Assembly: GCF_030283205.1 (NCBI RefSeq)
Contig: NZ_JASNWF010000007.1
Span: 1 to 64,000 of the forward strand
Direction of reading: 5' to 3'
DNA from: Actinomadura opuntiae
GTDB taxonomy: Bacteria; Actinomycetota; Actinomycetes; Streptosporangiales; Streptosporangiaceae
DNA: 64,000 nt
Below the pieces are notes generated by a model that did not search any database, had not been told where the DNA came from, and saw nothing but the letters and a program-made list of their open reading frames with translations. Below are positions 16,104 through 25,204 of the stretch, in pieces. Position 1 is the first letter of the stretch, and every line of letters begins with the position of its first letter. The position numbers and the translations under genes are program-made.

Positions 16104-18610
16104 CGGGGCTCGTGTTCAAGGAGCTGTGGGGCCGCAAGCGCCGCATGGCCGGCTCGCTGGTGGCGGTGTTCCTCGGTGTGACGTTCCTGACCGGCACGCT
16201 CGTCCTCGGCGACACGCTCGCGTCCAGCATCGACGGGTACTTCTCCGGCGCCTACGGCAAGAGCGACGTCAGCGTCCGCAACGCCACCAAGGTGAGCGAC
16301 GAGCCGTGGGGCAGCCGCGGCCCGATCGAGGCGTACGTGCTGGAGAAGGTCCGGGGGGTGGACGGCGTCGCGAACGCCGAACCCGTCATCCAGGGGTCGG
16401 GGCAGCTGCTCGCCAAGGACGGGACGACGATCCCCTCGCGCGGCCCGAGGACGGCCGGGAACTGGCTGAACGACCCGAAGCTCAACCCCTACCGGCTCGC
16501 CGCCGGACGGGCGCCGCGCGCGCCGGACGAGGTCGTCATCAACAAGATGTTCGCCGACGAGGGCCATCTCAAGGTGGGCGACCGGACGGCCGTCCTCACC
16601 CCCGAACGCGTCCCGGTGATCGTCGTCGGCATCAGCAAGTTCGGCAATGAGGACGCGTTCGGCGAGACGTCCTTCACCGCGTTCAGCCTCGACGGCGCCC
16701 GCAAGTACGTAGCGAAGACACCCGATCGCATCAGCAGCGTTGCGGTCCGCGCCGCCGGAGGGGTGAGCCAAGACGAACTAGCCACGCGCATACGGCCCGT
16801 ATTGCCCGCCCATACAGAGGCCGTTACCAACCGTGCTCAGGTCGACGAAGGCATGACCGCCGTACAGGACGGCTTCCTCACGGTGTTCCGGACCGTGCTC
16901 GGCGCGTTCGGCGGCGTGGCGCTGTTCGTCGCGGCGTTCAGCATCCACAACACCTTCGCGATCACCATGGCGCAGCGGACCCGCGAGTCGGCGCTGCTGC
17001 GCGCGCTCGGCGCGGGCCGCCGCCAGGTCGTCACGGTCGCCGGGGCCGAGGCCCTGGTGATCGCCGCGGTCGCTACCCTCGCCGGGCTCGCCGGCGGGCT
17101 CGGCTTCGCCGCACTGCTCCGGCTGCTGTTCACCCAGTTCCGGATCGGGATCGCGATGGAGGGGCTCACCGTCTCGGCGACCACGCTGCTGGTCGCGGTC
17201 CCCGCCGGGCTGCTGGTGACGCTGGTCGCGGCGCTCGGGCCCGCGCTGCGGGCCTCGCGGGTGCCGCCGCTGGCGGCGCTGCGCGAGGTCGCCGCGGAGC
17301 CGTCCCGCCCGTCCGACACCCGGGTGATCGTCGGCGGGGTGTTCGCGGCGGTGGCCGCCGGGACCGTCGTGCTCGGCGCCACCCGCGGGCAGGTGCCGAT
17401 GGCCGCCGCGGGCGCCGTGCTGTGCCTGGTCGCGATGGTGGTTCTCGGGCCGGCCGTCGCGGGTCCGGTCGCCGCCTTCGTCGGCGCACCGGCCGCCCGG
17501 CTGCGCGGCGTGCCCGGGGCCCTGGCCCGCGGCAACGCGACCCGCAGCCCGCGCCGCACCGCCGGCGCGGCGACCGCCCTGATGATCGGCGTCGGCGTCG
17601 TCACCCTGCTCACCGTGTTCGTCGGCTCGCTGCGCGCGTCCCTGGAGGACGGCGTCGCCGGGTCGTTCAAGGGCCCGCTCGTCGTGGACGGCGGGAGCAA
17701 CGAGACCGGCGGCTTCGACCCGCGGCTCGTCCAGGAGGCGGGACGGCTGCCGCAGGTGCGCGCCGTCGCGGGGCTCGGCACCGGAGGCATGCGGGTGGGC
17801 GGACGCGTCGCGACCGTCGCCGTCGGCGACCCGTCCGCAGTCGGCCGCGTGCTGGACCTGGACGTCGCGCAGGGCTCGCTCGCCGGCCCCGGCACGTTCG
17901 CGGTCTCCAAGAAGATCGCCGACGACCGCGGGTGGCGCCCCGGCTCGCGCGTCGGCCTCACCTTCGCCGACGGCACGACCCAGCAGGTCACGGTCGGCGC
18001 CGTGTACGAGGCCACCGACCTGACCGGCGACTACCTCGTCCCCCGGACGATCTGGGACGCCCACACCCGGCAGCCGCTCGACACCCGCGCGTTCGTGCAA
18101 CTGAGGGCGGGCGCGTCCGTCGCGTCCGCACGGGACACGCTCACCGCGCTCGCCAAGCCGTACGGCGCGCCGGAGGTCGAGACGCGCGGCGACTTCATCG
18201 CCGCGCAGACCGCCGACATGAACGGCTTCATCGCCGTCGTCTACGGGATGCTCGCCCTCGCGATCATCGTCGCGCTGCTCGGCATCGCCAACACCCTGTC
18301 GCTGTCGGTGCACGAGCGGACCCGCGAGCTCGGCCTGCTCCGCGCGGTCGGCGCGACCCGCCCGCAGATCCGGTCGATGGTCCGCTGGGAGTCGGTGATC
18401 GTCGCGCTGTTCGGCACCGCCGGCGGGCTCGGGCTCGGGGTGTTCCTCGGCTGGGGGCTCGGCGCCGCGCTGGGCGACCCGTTCGCGGCGCCGCCCGTCC
18501 AGCTCGCGGTGATCGCGCTGGTCGGCGCCGTCGCGGGGGCGCTCGCCGCGGTCCGGCCCGCGCGCCGTGCTGCGCGGCGGGCGATCCTCGCCTCGATCGC
18601 CGCCCCCTGA
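16100..18610 (+). CDS. ABC transporter permease, FtsX/MacB type
   Basis: An 836-aa membrane protein with two copies of the FtsX permease module. An N-terminal membrane helix (about 15-40) is followed by an extracellular domain, then three helices around 265-395; a second helix and extracellular domain follow, with a final three-helix block from about 715 to the end. The segment HNTFAITMAQRTRESALLRA and its counterpart NTLSLSVHERTRELGLLRA are the conserved cytoplasmic coupling loops. Such permeases work with the preceding ATPase to export lipids, peptides or antibiotics, or to transmit ATP hydrolysis to the periphery. A strong hairpin follows the gene. Confidence 0.93.
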   Translation: MTGLVFKELWGRKRRMAGSLVAVFLGVTFLTGTLVLGDTLASSIDGYFSGAYGKSDVSVRNATKVSDEPWGSRGPIEAYVLEKVRGVDGVANAEPVIQGSGQLLAKDGTTIPSRGPRTAGNWLNDPKLNPYRLAAGRAPRAPDEVVINKMFADEGHLKVGDRTAVLTPERVPVIVVGISKFGNEDAFGETSFTAFSLDGARKYVAKTPDRISSVAVRAAGGVSQDELATRIRPVLPAHTEAVTNRAQVDEGMTAVQDGFLTVFRTVLGAFGGVALFVAAFSIHNTFAITMAQRTRESALLRALGAGRRQVVTVAGAEALVIAAVATLAGLAGGLGFAALLRLLFTQFRIGIAMEGLTVSATTLLVAVPAGLLVTLVAALGPALRASRVPPLAALREVAAEPSRPSDTRVIVGGVFAAVAAGTVVLGATRGQVPMAAAGAVLCLVAMVVLGPAVAGPVAAFVGAPAARLRGVPGALARGNATRSPRRTAGAATALMIGVGVVTLLTVFVGSLRASLEDGVAGSFKGPLVVDGGSNETGGFDPRLVQEAGRLPQVRAVAGLGTGGMRVGGRVATVAVGDPSAVGRVLDLDVAQGSLAGPGTFAVSKKIADDRGWRPGSRVGLTFADGTTQQVTVGAVYEATDLTGDYLVPRTIWDAHTRQPLDTRAFVQLRAGASVASARDTLTALAKPYGAPEVETRGDFIAAQTADMNGFIAVVYGMLALAIIVALLGIANTLSLSVHERTRELGLLRAVGATRPQIRSMVRWESVIVALFGTAGGLGLGVFLGWGLGAALGDPFAAPPVQLAVIALVGAVAGALAAVRPARRAARRAILASIAAP

Positions 18611-18632
18611 TCCGGGGCCCCCGACCGGCCCG

Positions 18633-18667
18633 GCGCCCCGTCCCGCGGGCCCCCGCGGACGGGGCGC
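18633..18667 (+). terminator. Terminator after the ABC exporter genes
   Basis: A 16-bp stem with a one-base bulge: GCGCCCCGTCCCGCGGG pairs with CCCGCGGACGGGGCGC across a two-base turn. It starts 23 bases after the permease stop. A further pair of self-palindromic CGCCCGGGCG units lies immediately downstream, just before the aminotransferase gene. Confidence 0.65.
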
Positions 18668-18708
18668 CCGGGCGGATTGCGCCCGGGCGCCGCGGATATT
18701 GTGTGTCC

Positions 18709-19920
18709 ATGCAGGTCAACCAGTCGGGCAAGCTGACCAACGTCTGTTACGACATCCGCGGGCCGGTGCTGAAGCGCGCCAAGCAGCTGGAGGCCGAGGG
18801 GAACAACATCCTCAAGCTGCACATCGGCAACCCCGCCCCGTTCGGGTTCGAGGCGCCCCCCGAGCTCCTCCAGGACATGATCCGCAACCTGCCGGACGCG
18901 CACGGCTACAGCGACTCCAAGGGGATCCTGCCCGCCCGCCGCGCCATCGTGCAGCGGTTCGAGGACGACGGCGTCACCGGCCTGGACGTCGAGGACGTCT
19001 ACCTCGGCAACGGCGTCTCCGAGCTGATCGTGATGACCCTCCAGGCGCTGCTCAACGACGGCGACGAGGTCCTGATCCCGGCGCCCGACTACCCCCTGTG
19101 GACGGCGTCGGTCTCGCTGTGCGGCGGGACGCCCGTCCACTACCTGTGCGACGAGGCCGCCGGCTGGGCGCCGAGCCTCGACGACATCGAGGCCAAGATC
19201 GGCGACCGCACCCGGGCGCTCGTGCTGATCAACCCCAACAACCCGACCGGCGCGGTCTACCCGCGCGAGGTGCTCACCCAGATCGTCGAGATCGCCCGCC
19301 GCCGCAACCTGATCGTCTTCGCGGACGAGATCTACGACCGAATCCTCTACGACGACGCGGTGCACGTCCCGATCGCCTCGCTCGCCCCCGACCTGCTGTG
19401 CCTGACCTTCGGCGGGCTGTCCAAGAACTACCGGGTCGCCGGGTTCCGGGCCGGATGGGTGGTGCTGTCCGGCCCGAAGGAGCACGCCGAGTCCTACATC
19501 GAGGGCCTGGACATCCTCGCCAACATGCGGCTGTGCCCGAACGTCCCCGGCCAGCACGCCATCCAGGCCGCGCTCGGCGGCTACCAGAGCATCGACGACC
19601 TCGTCCTGCCCACCGGCCGGCTCGGCGAGCAGCGCGACCGCGCCTGGAAGCTGCTCAACGACCTGCCCGGCGTCAGCTGCGTCCGGCCCGACGGCGCGCT
19701 GTACGTCTTCCCGCGGCTCGACCCCGAGATGTACCCGATCGAGGACGACATGCGGTTCGCCCTCGACCTGCTCGAACAGCAGAAGCTCCTCGTCGTGCAG
19801 GGCACCGGGTTCAACTGGCCGTCCACCGACCACTTCCGCGTCGTCACCCTGCAGTACGCCGACGACCTCGAGGAGGCCATCGGCCGCATCGGCGACTTCC
19901 TGAGCACCTACCGCCGCTGA
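18709..19920 (+). CDS. Alanine/aspartate-type aminotransferase (class I/II, AlaT-like)
   Basis: A PLP-dependent fold-type I aminotransferase of 403 aa that begins MQVNQSGKLTNVCYDIRGP, as alanine-synthesising transaminases of the AlaT/AlaA group do. Motifs: IGNPAPFGFEAP early, NPNNPTGAVYP, DEIYDRILYD with the PLP-nitrogen Asp, and SKNYRVAGFRAGW holding the Schiff-base Lys. It most likely makes alanine from pyruvate and glutamate in the cytoplasm. It ends 7 bases from the convergent DinG-like helicase gene. Confidence 0.9.
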   Translation: MQVNQSGKLTNVCYDIRGPVLKRAKQLEAEGNNILKLHIGNPAPFGFEAPPELLQDMIRNLPDAHGYSDSKGILPARRAIVQRFEDDGVTGLDVEDVYLGNGVSELIVMTLQALLNDGDEVLIPAPDYPLWTASVSLCGGTPVHYLCDEAAGWAPSLDDIEAKIGDRTRALVLINPNNPTGAVYPREVLTQIVEIARRRNLIVFADEIYDRILYDDAVHVPIASLAPDLLCLTFGGLSKNYRVAGFRAGWVVLSGPKEHAESYIEGLDILANMRLCPNVPGQHAIQAALGGYQSIDDLVLPTGRLGEQRDRAWKLLNDLPGVSCVRPDGALYVFPRLDPEMYPIEDDMRFALDLLEQQKLLVVQGTGFNWPSTDHFRVVTLQYADDLEEAIGRIGDFLSTYRR

Positions 19921-19927
19921 CGGGCCG

Positions 19928-22087
19928 TCACGACCCGGACGCCGCGGCGTCGAGGCGGCGCAGCGCACCGCGCACCACGTCCGGGTCGGTCGTGGCCCAG
20001 AACGGCGGCAGCGAGTTCTTCAGGAAGGCGCCGTAGCGGGCCGTGGCCAGCCGCGGGTCGAGGACCGCGACGACGCCCCGGTCGTCCATCGACCGCAGCA
20101 GCCGGCCCGCGCCCTGCGCCAGCAGCAGCGCGGCGTGCGTCGCGGCGACGGACATGAACCCGTTGCCGCCGCGCGCCGCCACCGCCCGCGACCGCGCCGA
20201 CGACACCGGGTCGTCCGGCCGCGGGAACGGGATGCGGTCCATGATCACCAGCTGCAGCGACGGACCGGGGACATCCACCCCCTGCCACAGCGACAGCGTC
20301 CCGAACAGGCAGGTCCGCTCGTCCTCGGCGAACTGCCTGACCAGCAGGGACGTGGAGTCCTCGCCCTGGCACAGCAGCGGGTGCGACAGGTGGTCCTTCA
20401 GCTCGTCGGCGGCCTGCCGGGCGGCCCGCATCGAGGAGAACAGGCCGAGCGTCCGGCCGCCCGCCGCCTCGATCAACTCGGTGATCTCGGTGAGGTAGGC
20501 GTCCGCGAGGCCATCGCGTCCGGGCTGCGGCAGGTGCCGGGCGACGTACAGGATGCCCGACTTCGGGTGGTCGAACGGGGAGCCGACGTCGATCCCGGAC
20601 CAGACGATCTCCGTGTCGTCCTTCTCGTCCTTGTCGTCGGTCGCGGTCCGCGCGAGGCCCTCGGCCGCGGTGCGAGCGTCCTTGGGCGCGTTCTCACCGA
20701 GCGGCGGCAGCCCCCACTGGCGCGCCAGCGGCTCGAACGACCCGCCGAGCGTGAGCGTCGCCGAGGTGAGGACGGCCGTGCGCTGCTCGAACAGCGTCGT
20801 CCGCAGCAGCCCGCCCACGCCGATCGGCGCGACATGCAGCGCCGGCGGACGCTTCGGGCGCCCGTCCTGGACGAACGGCTTCTCCAGCCACACCACGTCG
20901 AACCGCTGCGAGATCTCGGGCTGGAACGCCTCCAGCATCCGCACGGCGGTGTCGTGCAGATCCTCCAAGGACGACCGCGCGGCCTTGCGGGCGGCCGCGT
21001 CGCCCGGATCGGAGTCCTTCTTCTCCGGCCCGATCGCGGTGACGCAGGCGTGCAGGGCGTCCCGGACGGCGGCGAGCGTGTTGCCCAGCGCGGGGGACAG
21101 CACGTCCATGCGGCCGGTGGGCAGATCCTCCAGAAGGACGCCGAGGCCCTCCGCGGACTCCTTGAGCCGGTCGGCGACGCCCTCCTCGATGAGCCGCCCG
21201 CAGCGCCGCGCAGCCAGCTCCACGGCCGCCGCGCTCAGGTCGCCGGTCGCGACGGAGGTCACCCGGTCGACCAGCTCGTGCGCCTCGTCGACGATGACCA
21301 CGTCGTGCTCGGGCAGGACCTGGAACTCCTCCAGCGCGTCGATCGCCAGCAGCGCGTGGTTGGTGACCACGATGTGCGACTCGCCCGCCTCGGCGCGCGC
21401 CAGCTCGGCGAAGCACTCCGTCCCCTGCGGGCAGCGCTGCGCGCCCAGGCATTCCTTCGCCGTGACGGCCACCTGGCGCCACGCCTGCTCGCTCACCCCC
21501 GGGACGAGCTCGTCGCGGTCGCCGGTCGTCGTCTCCTCGGCCCACTCGTTCAGCCGTTTGACCTGGCGTCCCAGCATGGACAGCTGCTGCGGGTCGAACA
21601 GCCCCGAGCCGCCCTCGTCCTCGTCGGGCGCGCCCGTCTGCACCCGGTGCAGGCACAGGTAGTTGCGCCGGCCCTTGAGGATCGCGAACTTCAGCTCCCG
21701 GCCGAGCAGCGGGTTCAGCGCCTCGGCCAGCCTCGGCAGGTCGCGGTCGACGAGCTGGCGCTGCAGCGCGATCGTGGCGGTCGACACCACCACGGTGGTC
21801 TGCTTCTCGACCGCGTACCGGATCGCCGGGACGAGGTAGGCCAGCGACTTGCCGGTGCCGGTGCCCGCCTGCGCGGCCACGTGCTCGCCGGACGCGATGG
21901 CCTTCTCCACGGCCTGCGCCATCGTCAGCTGGCCGGGGCGCTCGGCGCCCCCGATGGCCTCGACGGCGGCGGACAGCAGGGTCGTCATGTCCGGAATCTT
22001 GGTATCGCTGCCGGTCAGCAGATCTGGGGCGGGCACGTCGGCCAACGCTACCGTCCGCGGCGGACAACCGCGTCCGGCCGCCGTCAC
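19928..22087 (-). CDS. dinG: ATP-dependent helicase, DinG/XPD family
   Basis: A superfamily 2 helicase of about 719 aa. It has Walker A AGTGTGKS (about 74-81), the DEAH box VDEAHEL and helicase motifs near the C-terminus (LWQGVDVPG, QGAGRLLRS). Four cysteines between motifs Ia and II (NYLCLHR, then AKECLGAQRCPQGTECF) form the [4Fe-4S] site of XPD/DinG proteins, which unwind DNA 5' to 3' and resolve R-loops or damaged forks. The start is uncertain: GTG at 22087 gives the longest product, but an internal ATG about 34 codons later (MTTLLSAAVEAIGG) is a reasonable alternative. Confidence 0.9.
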   Translation of the reverse strand: MTAAGRGCPPRTVALADVPAPDLLTGSDTKIPDMTTLLSAAVEAIGGAERPGQLTMAQAVEKAIASGEHVAAQAGTGTGKSLAYLVPAIRYAVEKQTTVVVSTATIALQRQLVDRDLPRLAEALNPLLGRELKFAILKGRRNYLCLHRVQTGAPDEDEGGSGLFDPQQLSMLGRQVKRLNEWAEETTTGDRDELVPGVSEQAWRQVAVTAKECLGAQRCPQGTECFAELARAEAGESHIVVTNHALLAIDALEEFQVLPEHDVVIVDEAHELVDRVTSVATGDLSAAAVELAARRCGRLIEEGVADRLKESAEGLGVLLEDLPTGRMDVLSPALGNTLAAVRDALHACVTAIGPEKKDSDPGDAAARKAARSSLEDLHDTAVRMLEAFQPEISQRFDVVWLEKPFVQDGRPKRPPALHVAPIGVGGLLRTTLFEQRTAVLTSATLTLGGSFEPLARQWGLPPLGENAPKDARTAAEGLARTATDDKDEKDDTEIVWSGIDVGSPFDHPKSGILYVARHLPQPGRDGLADAYLTEITELIEAAGGRTLGLFSSMRAARQAADELKDHLSHPLLCQGEDSTSLLVRQFAEDERTCLFGTLSLWQGVDVPGPSLQLVIMDRIPFPRPDDPVSSARSRAVAARGGNGFMSVAATHAALLLAQGAGRLLRSMDDRGVVAVLDPRLATARYGAFLKNSLPPFWATTDPDVVRGALRRLDAAASGS

Positions 22088-22197
22088 GAGAACCGCCCGA
22101 CCGGGCGGTCATTTCGGTGCCCGGCCATCCCGAACGGCACGGGCTGTGCCGCATCCTGGTTAACACCCGTTGGGGCGGGTCGGCGAAGATAGGGGCC

Positions 22198-22695
22198 GTG
22201 TCTGCAGAACGAGAAGTCCTGACCTGGGAGTTGTTCGGCACCGCCGGACGCGAGCTCGCCCGGGAGATCGCCGCCAGCGGCTACCGGCCCGACCTGATCC
22301 TGTCCATCGCCCGCGGCGGCCTGTTCGTCGCCGGATCCCTCGGTTACGCCCTGGACGTCAAGAACCTGCACGTGATGAACGTCGAGTTCTACACCGGCGT
22401 CGACCAGCGCCTCGACTTGCCGGTGATGCTCCCGCCGGTGCCGAACGCCGTCGACCTGTCCGGCGCCAAGGTCCTGGTCGCCGACGACGTGGCCGACACC
22501 GGCGCGACCCTCAAGCTCGTCCGCGACTTCTGCGCCGACCACGTCGCCGACGTCCGCTGCGCCGTCGTCTACGAGAAGCCGCACTCCGCCGTGAAGTGCG
22601 AATACGTGTGGCGGCACACCGACCGCTGGATCAACTTCCCCTGGTCGACCGAGCCCCCCGTCGTCAGCCGCCCGCAGCAGATCCTGGACGCCTGA
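22198..22695 (+). CDS. Phosphoribosyltransferase domain protein
   Basis: A 165-aa type I phosphoribosyltransferase-fold protein. The PRPP-binding loop reads VLVADDVADTGATL (about residues 92-105), with two Asp and the TGAT loop intact, and the early ILSIARGGLFVAG segment is the pyrophosphate loop. It resembles the small xanthine/guanine PRT-like proteins of actinobacteria; the base used is uncertain. The GTG at 22198 is chosen because the frame upstream reads through the divergent promoter region. It is divergent from the helicase gene and followed by a DUF4192 gene. Confidence 0.88.
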   Translation: MSAEREVLTWELFGTAGRELAREIAASGYRPDLILSIARGGLFVAGSLGYALDVKNLHVMNVEFYTGVDQRLDLPVMLPPVPNAVDLSGAKVLVADDVADTGATLKLVRDFCADHVADVRCAVVYEKPHSAVKCEYVWRHTDRWINFPWSTEPPVVSRPQQILDA

Positions 22696-22702
22696 CCCGG
22701 AG

Positions 22703-22711
22703 TTATCCACA
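22703..22711. promoter_or_regulatory. Single DnaA-box-like site TTATCCACA
   Basis: A perfect match to the classical DnaA 9-mer, in the 66-base gap before the DUF4192 gene. Only one copy is visible, so it is not an origin. It could mark a DnaA-titrating or DnaA-controlled promoter, or be chance. Confidence 0.35.
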
Positions 22712-22761
22712 TTTTCGGCCGGGGTTTCACCCCGCCCGGCCCCGCTGCCAGTGTCGAGGGC

Positions 22762-23769
22762 ATGACAGCACTGGTGATCCGCACCGCCCAAGACGCCATA
22801 GCCGCCGTCCCGTACCTGCTGGGGTTCCATCCGTCCCGCAGCCTCGTGGTGATCGGGTACGACGGCCCGCAGGGGACATGCGCCATCCGGCTCGACTTAC
22901 CGGCCCCCGCCGCGGCCGGCGAACGCGTCGCCGCGCTGCTGTCGGGCAACAGGTTCCGCAAGGTGCTCCTGCTCGGCTACGGGCCGGCGGACGAGGTCGA
23001 CGACTCCGTCGGCGTCATGTCCGCCGCCCTCACCGCCGCCGGCCTCGCCGTGCTGGAGTCCGTCCGCATCGGTGACGGCCGCTGGTGGTCGCTGACCTGC
23101 ACCGACGGCTGCTGCCCGGCCGAGGGCACCCCCTACGACATCTCCTCCAGCCTCATCGCCGCGCAGGCCACCCTCGCGGGCCACGTCGCGCTCGCCGACC
23201 GCGCCGAACTCGTCCGCTCCGTCCAGCCCCTCGAAGGCCCCGACCGCGAGTCCATGCGCCGGGCCACCGAACGGGCCGAGAGACGCTTCCTGCGCTGGGC
23301 CCGAGAACCGGCGCCCCGGTTCCGGTCCCGCACGACGGAGGAGGGGCTCGACCACGTCCCCCGCGTCCTGTCCCGGTCGCGCGCCGGCATCCGCCCGACC
23401 GACGACGACGTCGCCTGGCTCGGTTTCCTGCTCACCGACCAGCGCGTCCGCGACGAGGCCTGGATCCGCATCGACGAGGACGCCCCCGCCGCCGACATCG
23501 CCTTCTGGCGCGACGTCCTGCGCCGGGTCGAACCTCCCTACGTCCCGGCGCCCGCGTCCCTGCTGGCCTACGCCGCCTACTCCGCCGGCGACGGCGGCCT
23601 GGCCAACGTCGCCCTCGAACGCGCCCTGGAAGCCGACCCCGCCTACTCCATGGCCGTCCTGCTCCGCGGCGTCATCGACGCCGGAATCCCGCCCACGAAG
23701 GCCCGCATGCGCATGACCCCCCGCCAACTGGCCACCGCCTACAACGAACCAGACCAGGAGGCCAGCTGA
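22762..23769 (+). CDS. DUF4192 domain-containing protein
   Basis: A 335-aa actinobacterial protein of unknown function. The N-terminal part (PYLLGFHPSRSLVVIG) and the central CTDGCCPAEGTPYD segment with clustered cysteines are the hallmarks of DUF4192. The C-terminal part ends in an alanine-rich tetratricopeptide-like stretch (LANVALERALEADPAYSMA) seen in relatives. It shares direction with the phosphoribosyltransferase gene 66 bases upstream. A single DnaA-box-like site and a GC-rich hairpin sit in that gap. No catalytic motif is evident. Confidence 0.85.
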   Translation: MTALVIRTAQDAIAAVPYLLGFHPSRSLVVIGYDGPQGTCAIRLDLPAPAAAGERVAALLSGNRFRKVLLLGYGPADEVDDSVGVMSAALTAAGLAVLESVRIGDGRWWSLTCTDGCCPAEGTPYDISSSLIAAQATLAGHVALADRAELVRSVQPLEGPDRESMRRATERAERRFLRWAREPAPRFRSRTTEEGLDHVPRVLSRSRAGIRPTDDDVAWLGFLLTDQRVRDEAWIRIDEDAPAADIAFWRDVLRRVEPPYVPAPASLLAYAAYSAGDGGLANVALERALEADPAYSMAVLLRGVIDAGIPPTKARMRMTPRQLATAYNEPDQEAS

Positions 23770-24101
23770 CCCCCACCCCACCGCGAGAAGCGAAAACCAC
23801 CACCCCTCCGAAAGAGCCGCCCCAGTGAACCAGCCAACGCCAACCCACAGAAGCCCCGGCCCGCCGCCCCGGCCAGCATCGCGGCAGACGATTGATGCAG
23901 ACGGTCGCGCGCGGGGGCCGTAGTGGCCTGCCCCTCCGGGACGGGGGGCAGGCCACTACGGCGGCCTGGAGTTGGCCCGCGCGTGGCCGACGCGGTCCGG
24001 CCGCCGAAGAGGCGCGTCCCGTCCTCGACGGCTGTCGCCTAGAGTCCTAGGTCTGTGAGGCAGATGGTCGGTCTTCTTGAGGGCGGCCGGAGGGGCGGCA
24101 G
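23770..24101. other. 332-bp gap between DUF4192 and TetR genes
   Basis: Contains the terminator at 23918-23961 and, further on, the presumed promoter of the TetR gene at 24102. CTAGAGTCCTAG at 24040-24051, with 5-bp arms, lies about 50 bases before the TetR start and could be its operator. No gene is supported here. Confidence 0.4.
23918..23961 (+). terminator. Strong terminator after the DUF4192 gene
   Basis: Perfect 17-bp inverted repeat CCGTAGTGGCCTGCCCC / GGGGCAGGCCACTACGG around a 10-nt loop, about 150 bases after the DUF4192 stop. It has no T-run. Confidence 0.7.
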
Positions 24102-24680
24102 ATGGCACGCGCGGGGCTGACCGCCGAGCGGCTCACGCGGGCGGCGGCGGAGTTGGCCGACGAGATCGGCTTCGAGAAGGTGACGGTCTCCGCGCTCGCG
24201 CGCAGATTCGGCGTCAAGGACGCGAGCCTGTATTCGCACGTCAAGAACCTGCAGGACCTCAGGGCCAGGGTGGCGCTGCTGGCCCTGCAGGAACTCGCCG
24301 ACGAGGCCGCCGCCGCGCTCGCGGGCCGTGCGGGCAAGGAGGCTCTGGTCGCCTTCGCCGGCGCCTACCGCACCTACGCGAAGGAGCACCCGGGAAGGTA
24401 CGCGGCGGCGCGCCTGCGGCTCGATCCGGAGACGGCGGCCGCCAGCGCGGCGGGCCGGCACGCGGAGATGATGCGGGCGATCCTGCGCGGCTACGACCTG
24501 CCAGAGCCGGCCCAGACCGATGCGGTGCGGCTGCTCGGAAGCGTCTTCCACGGCTACGTGAGCCTCGAGGAGTCGGGCGGTTTCGACCATTCCCGCGCGG
24601 CCCGCGACGTGGACGCCTCCTGGCACAGCGCCCTGGACGCCCTCGACACCCTGCTCAAAAACTGGCCCCCCACCGACTAA
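24102..24680 (+). CDS. TetR/AcrR family regulator with WHG-type C-terminal domain
   Basis: A 192-aa protein. Helix-turn-helix at about residues 7-52 (LTRAAAELADEIGFEKVTV, then RRFGVKDASLYSHVK) and a C-terminal domain (LLGSVFHGYVSLEESGGF, then SALDALDTLLKNWPPTD) of the WHG/TetR_C type. No partner enzyme gene is adjacent on either side. What makes it unusual is the DNA after its stop codon: about 520 bases of diverged tandem copies of its own last 40 or so codons, each keeping the LLKNWPP-stop relic (see the repeat entry). The gene itself looks intact. Confidence 0.88.
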   Translation: MARAGLTAERLTRAAAELADEIGFEKVTVSALARRFGVKDASLYSHVKNLQDLRARVALLALQELADEAAAALAGRAGKEALVAFAGAYRTYAKEHPGRYAAARLRLDPETAAASAAGRHAEMMRAILRGYDLPEPAQTDAVRLLGSVFHGYVSLEESGGFDHSRAARDVDASWHSALDALDTLLKNWPPTD

Positions 24681-25200
24681 CCATCCACCCACGCGGCCAG
24701 CAGCCAGCCGCCCACCGCCTGACCGTCCACCCTCGCCCTGGACGCCCCGCCTGCAGGTGACGGTCGTCGGCCGAACGTCTCTACGCGCGCTAAGTGCCTT
24801 TTGGCATCGTGCCCTGGGCGTTCTCGACGCCCGCTCAAGAACTGGCCACCTGTCGGCTGACCGCCCGCTCTCACCCTGGGGGCTCTGCGTGCAGGTGACA
24901 GGTCGCCGACCGAACATCTCTGCGCGCTGAGAGTGCCTCGTGGCATCGCGCTTGGACGTCCTCGACGTCCTGCTCACAATGGCTGGCGGCTGCCGGTGGA
25001 TCGTCCAGCCTCCCCGTCGGGGGCCGCGTGTAGATGGCCGCTCGTTGGCTGGTCGCCTTGGCGTGCGATGTGGACGTCTCCTGGCGCTGTGTCCTGGGCA
25101 CCGCCTGCTCGAGAACTGGCCGCCCGTCGGGTGACCGTCCGCCCTTGTGCTCGGCGCTCTGCTTGTAGGCGGCCGCTCGCTCGCTAGGTGAGCGTTCGCG
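24560..25200 (+). repeat. Decayed tandem repeats of the TetR gene's 3' end (4 units, about 140 bp each)
   Basis: Four imperfect head-to-tail units can be aligned by eye on the anchor TGGCA..CG.CCTGG...CTCGAC. The anchors start at 24621 (inside the TetR gene), 24802, 24941 and 25082, giving spacings of 181, 139 and 141 bp; the longer first step is explained by an internal duplication of about 42 bp (ACCGACTAACCATCCACCC versus ACCGCCTGACCGTCCACCC). Units 2 and 4 still encode KNWPPVG-stop and ENWPPVG-stop opposite the gene's KNWPPTD-stop. Conserved linkers include GCAGGTGAC and CGAAC(G/A)TCTCT. The units are riddled with indels and are not genes. They extend the similarity from about codon 150 of TetR to past its stop. 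Confidence 0.75.
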
Positions 25201-25204
25201 TTCG

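Noticed and set aside
22703..22711. Replication origin suggested by the DnaA box
   Set aside because: Only one box, no dnaA/dnaN/gyr genes and no cluster of sites.
24940..25134. 64-codon frame ending LLENWPPVG
   Set aside because: It spans two decayed copies of the TetR tail and lacks a ribosome-binding site; treated as repeat DNA, not a gene.
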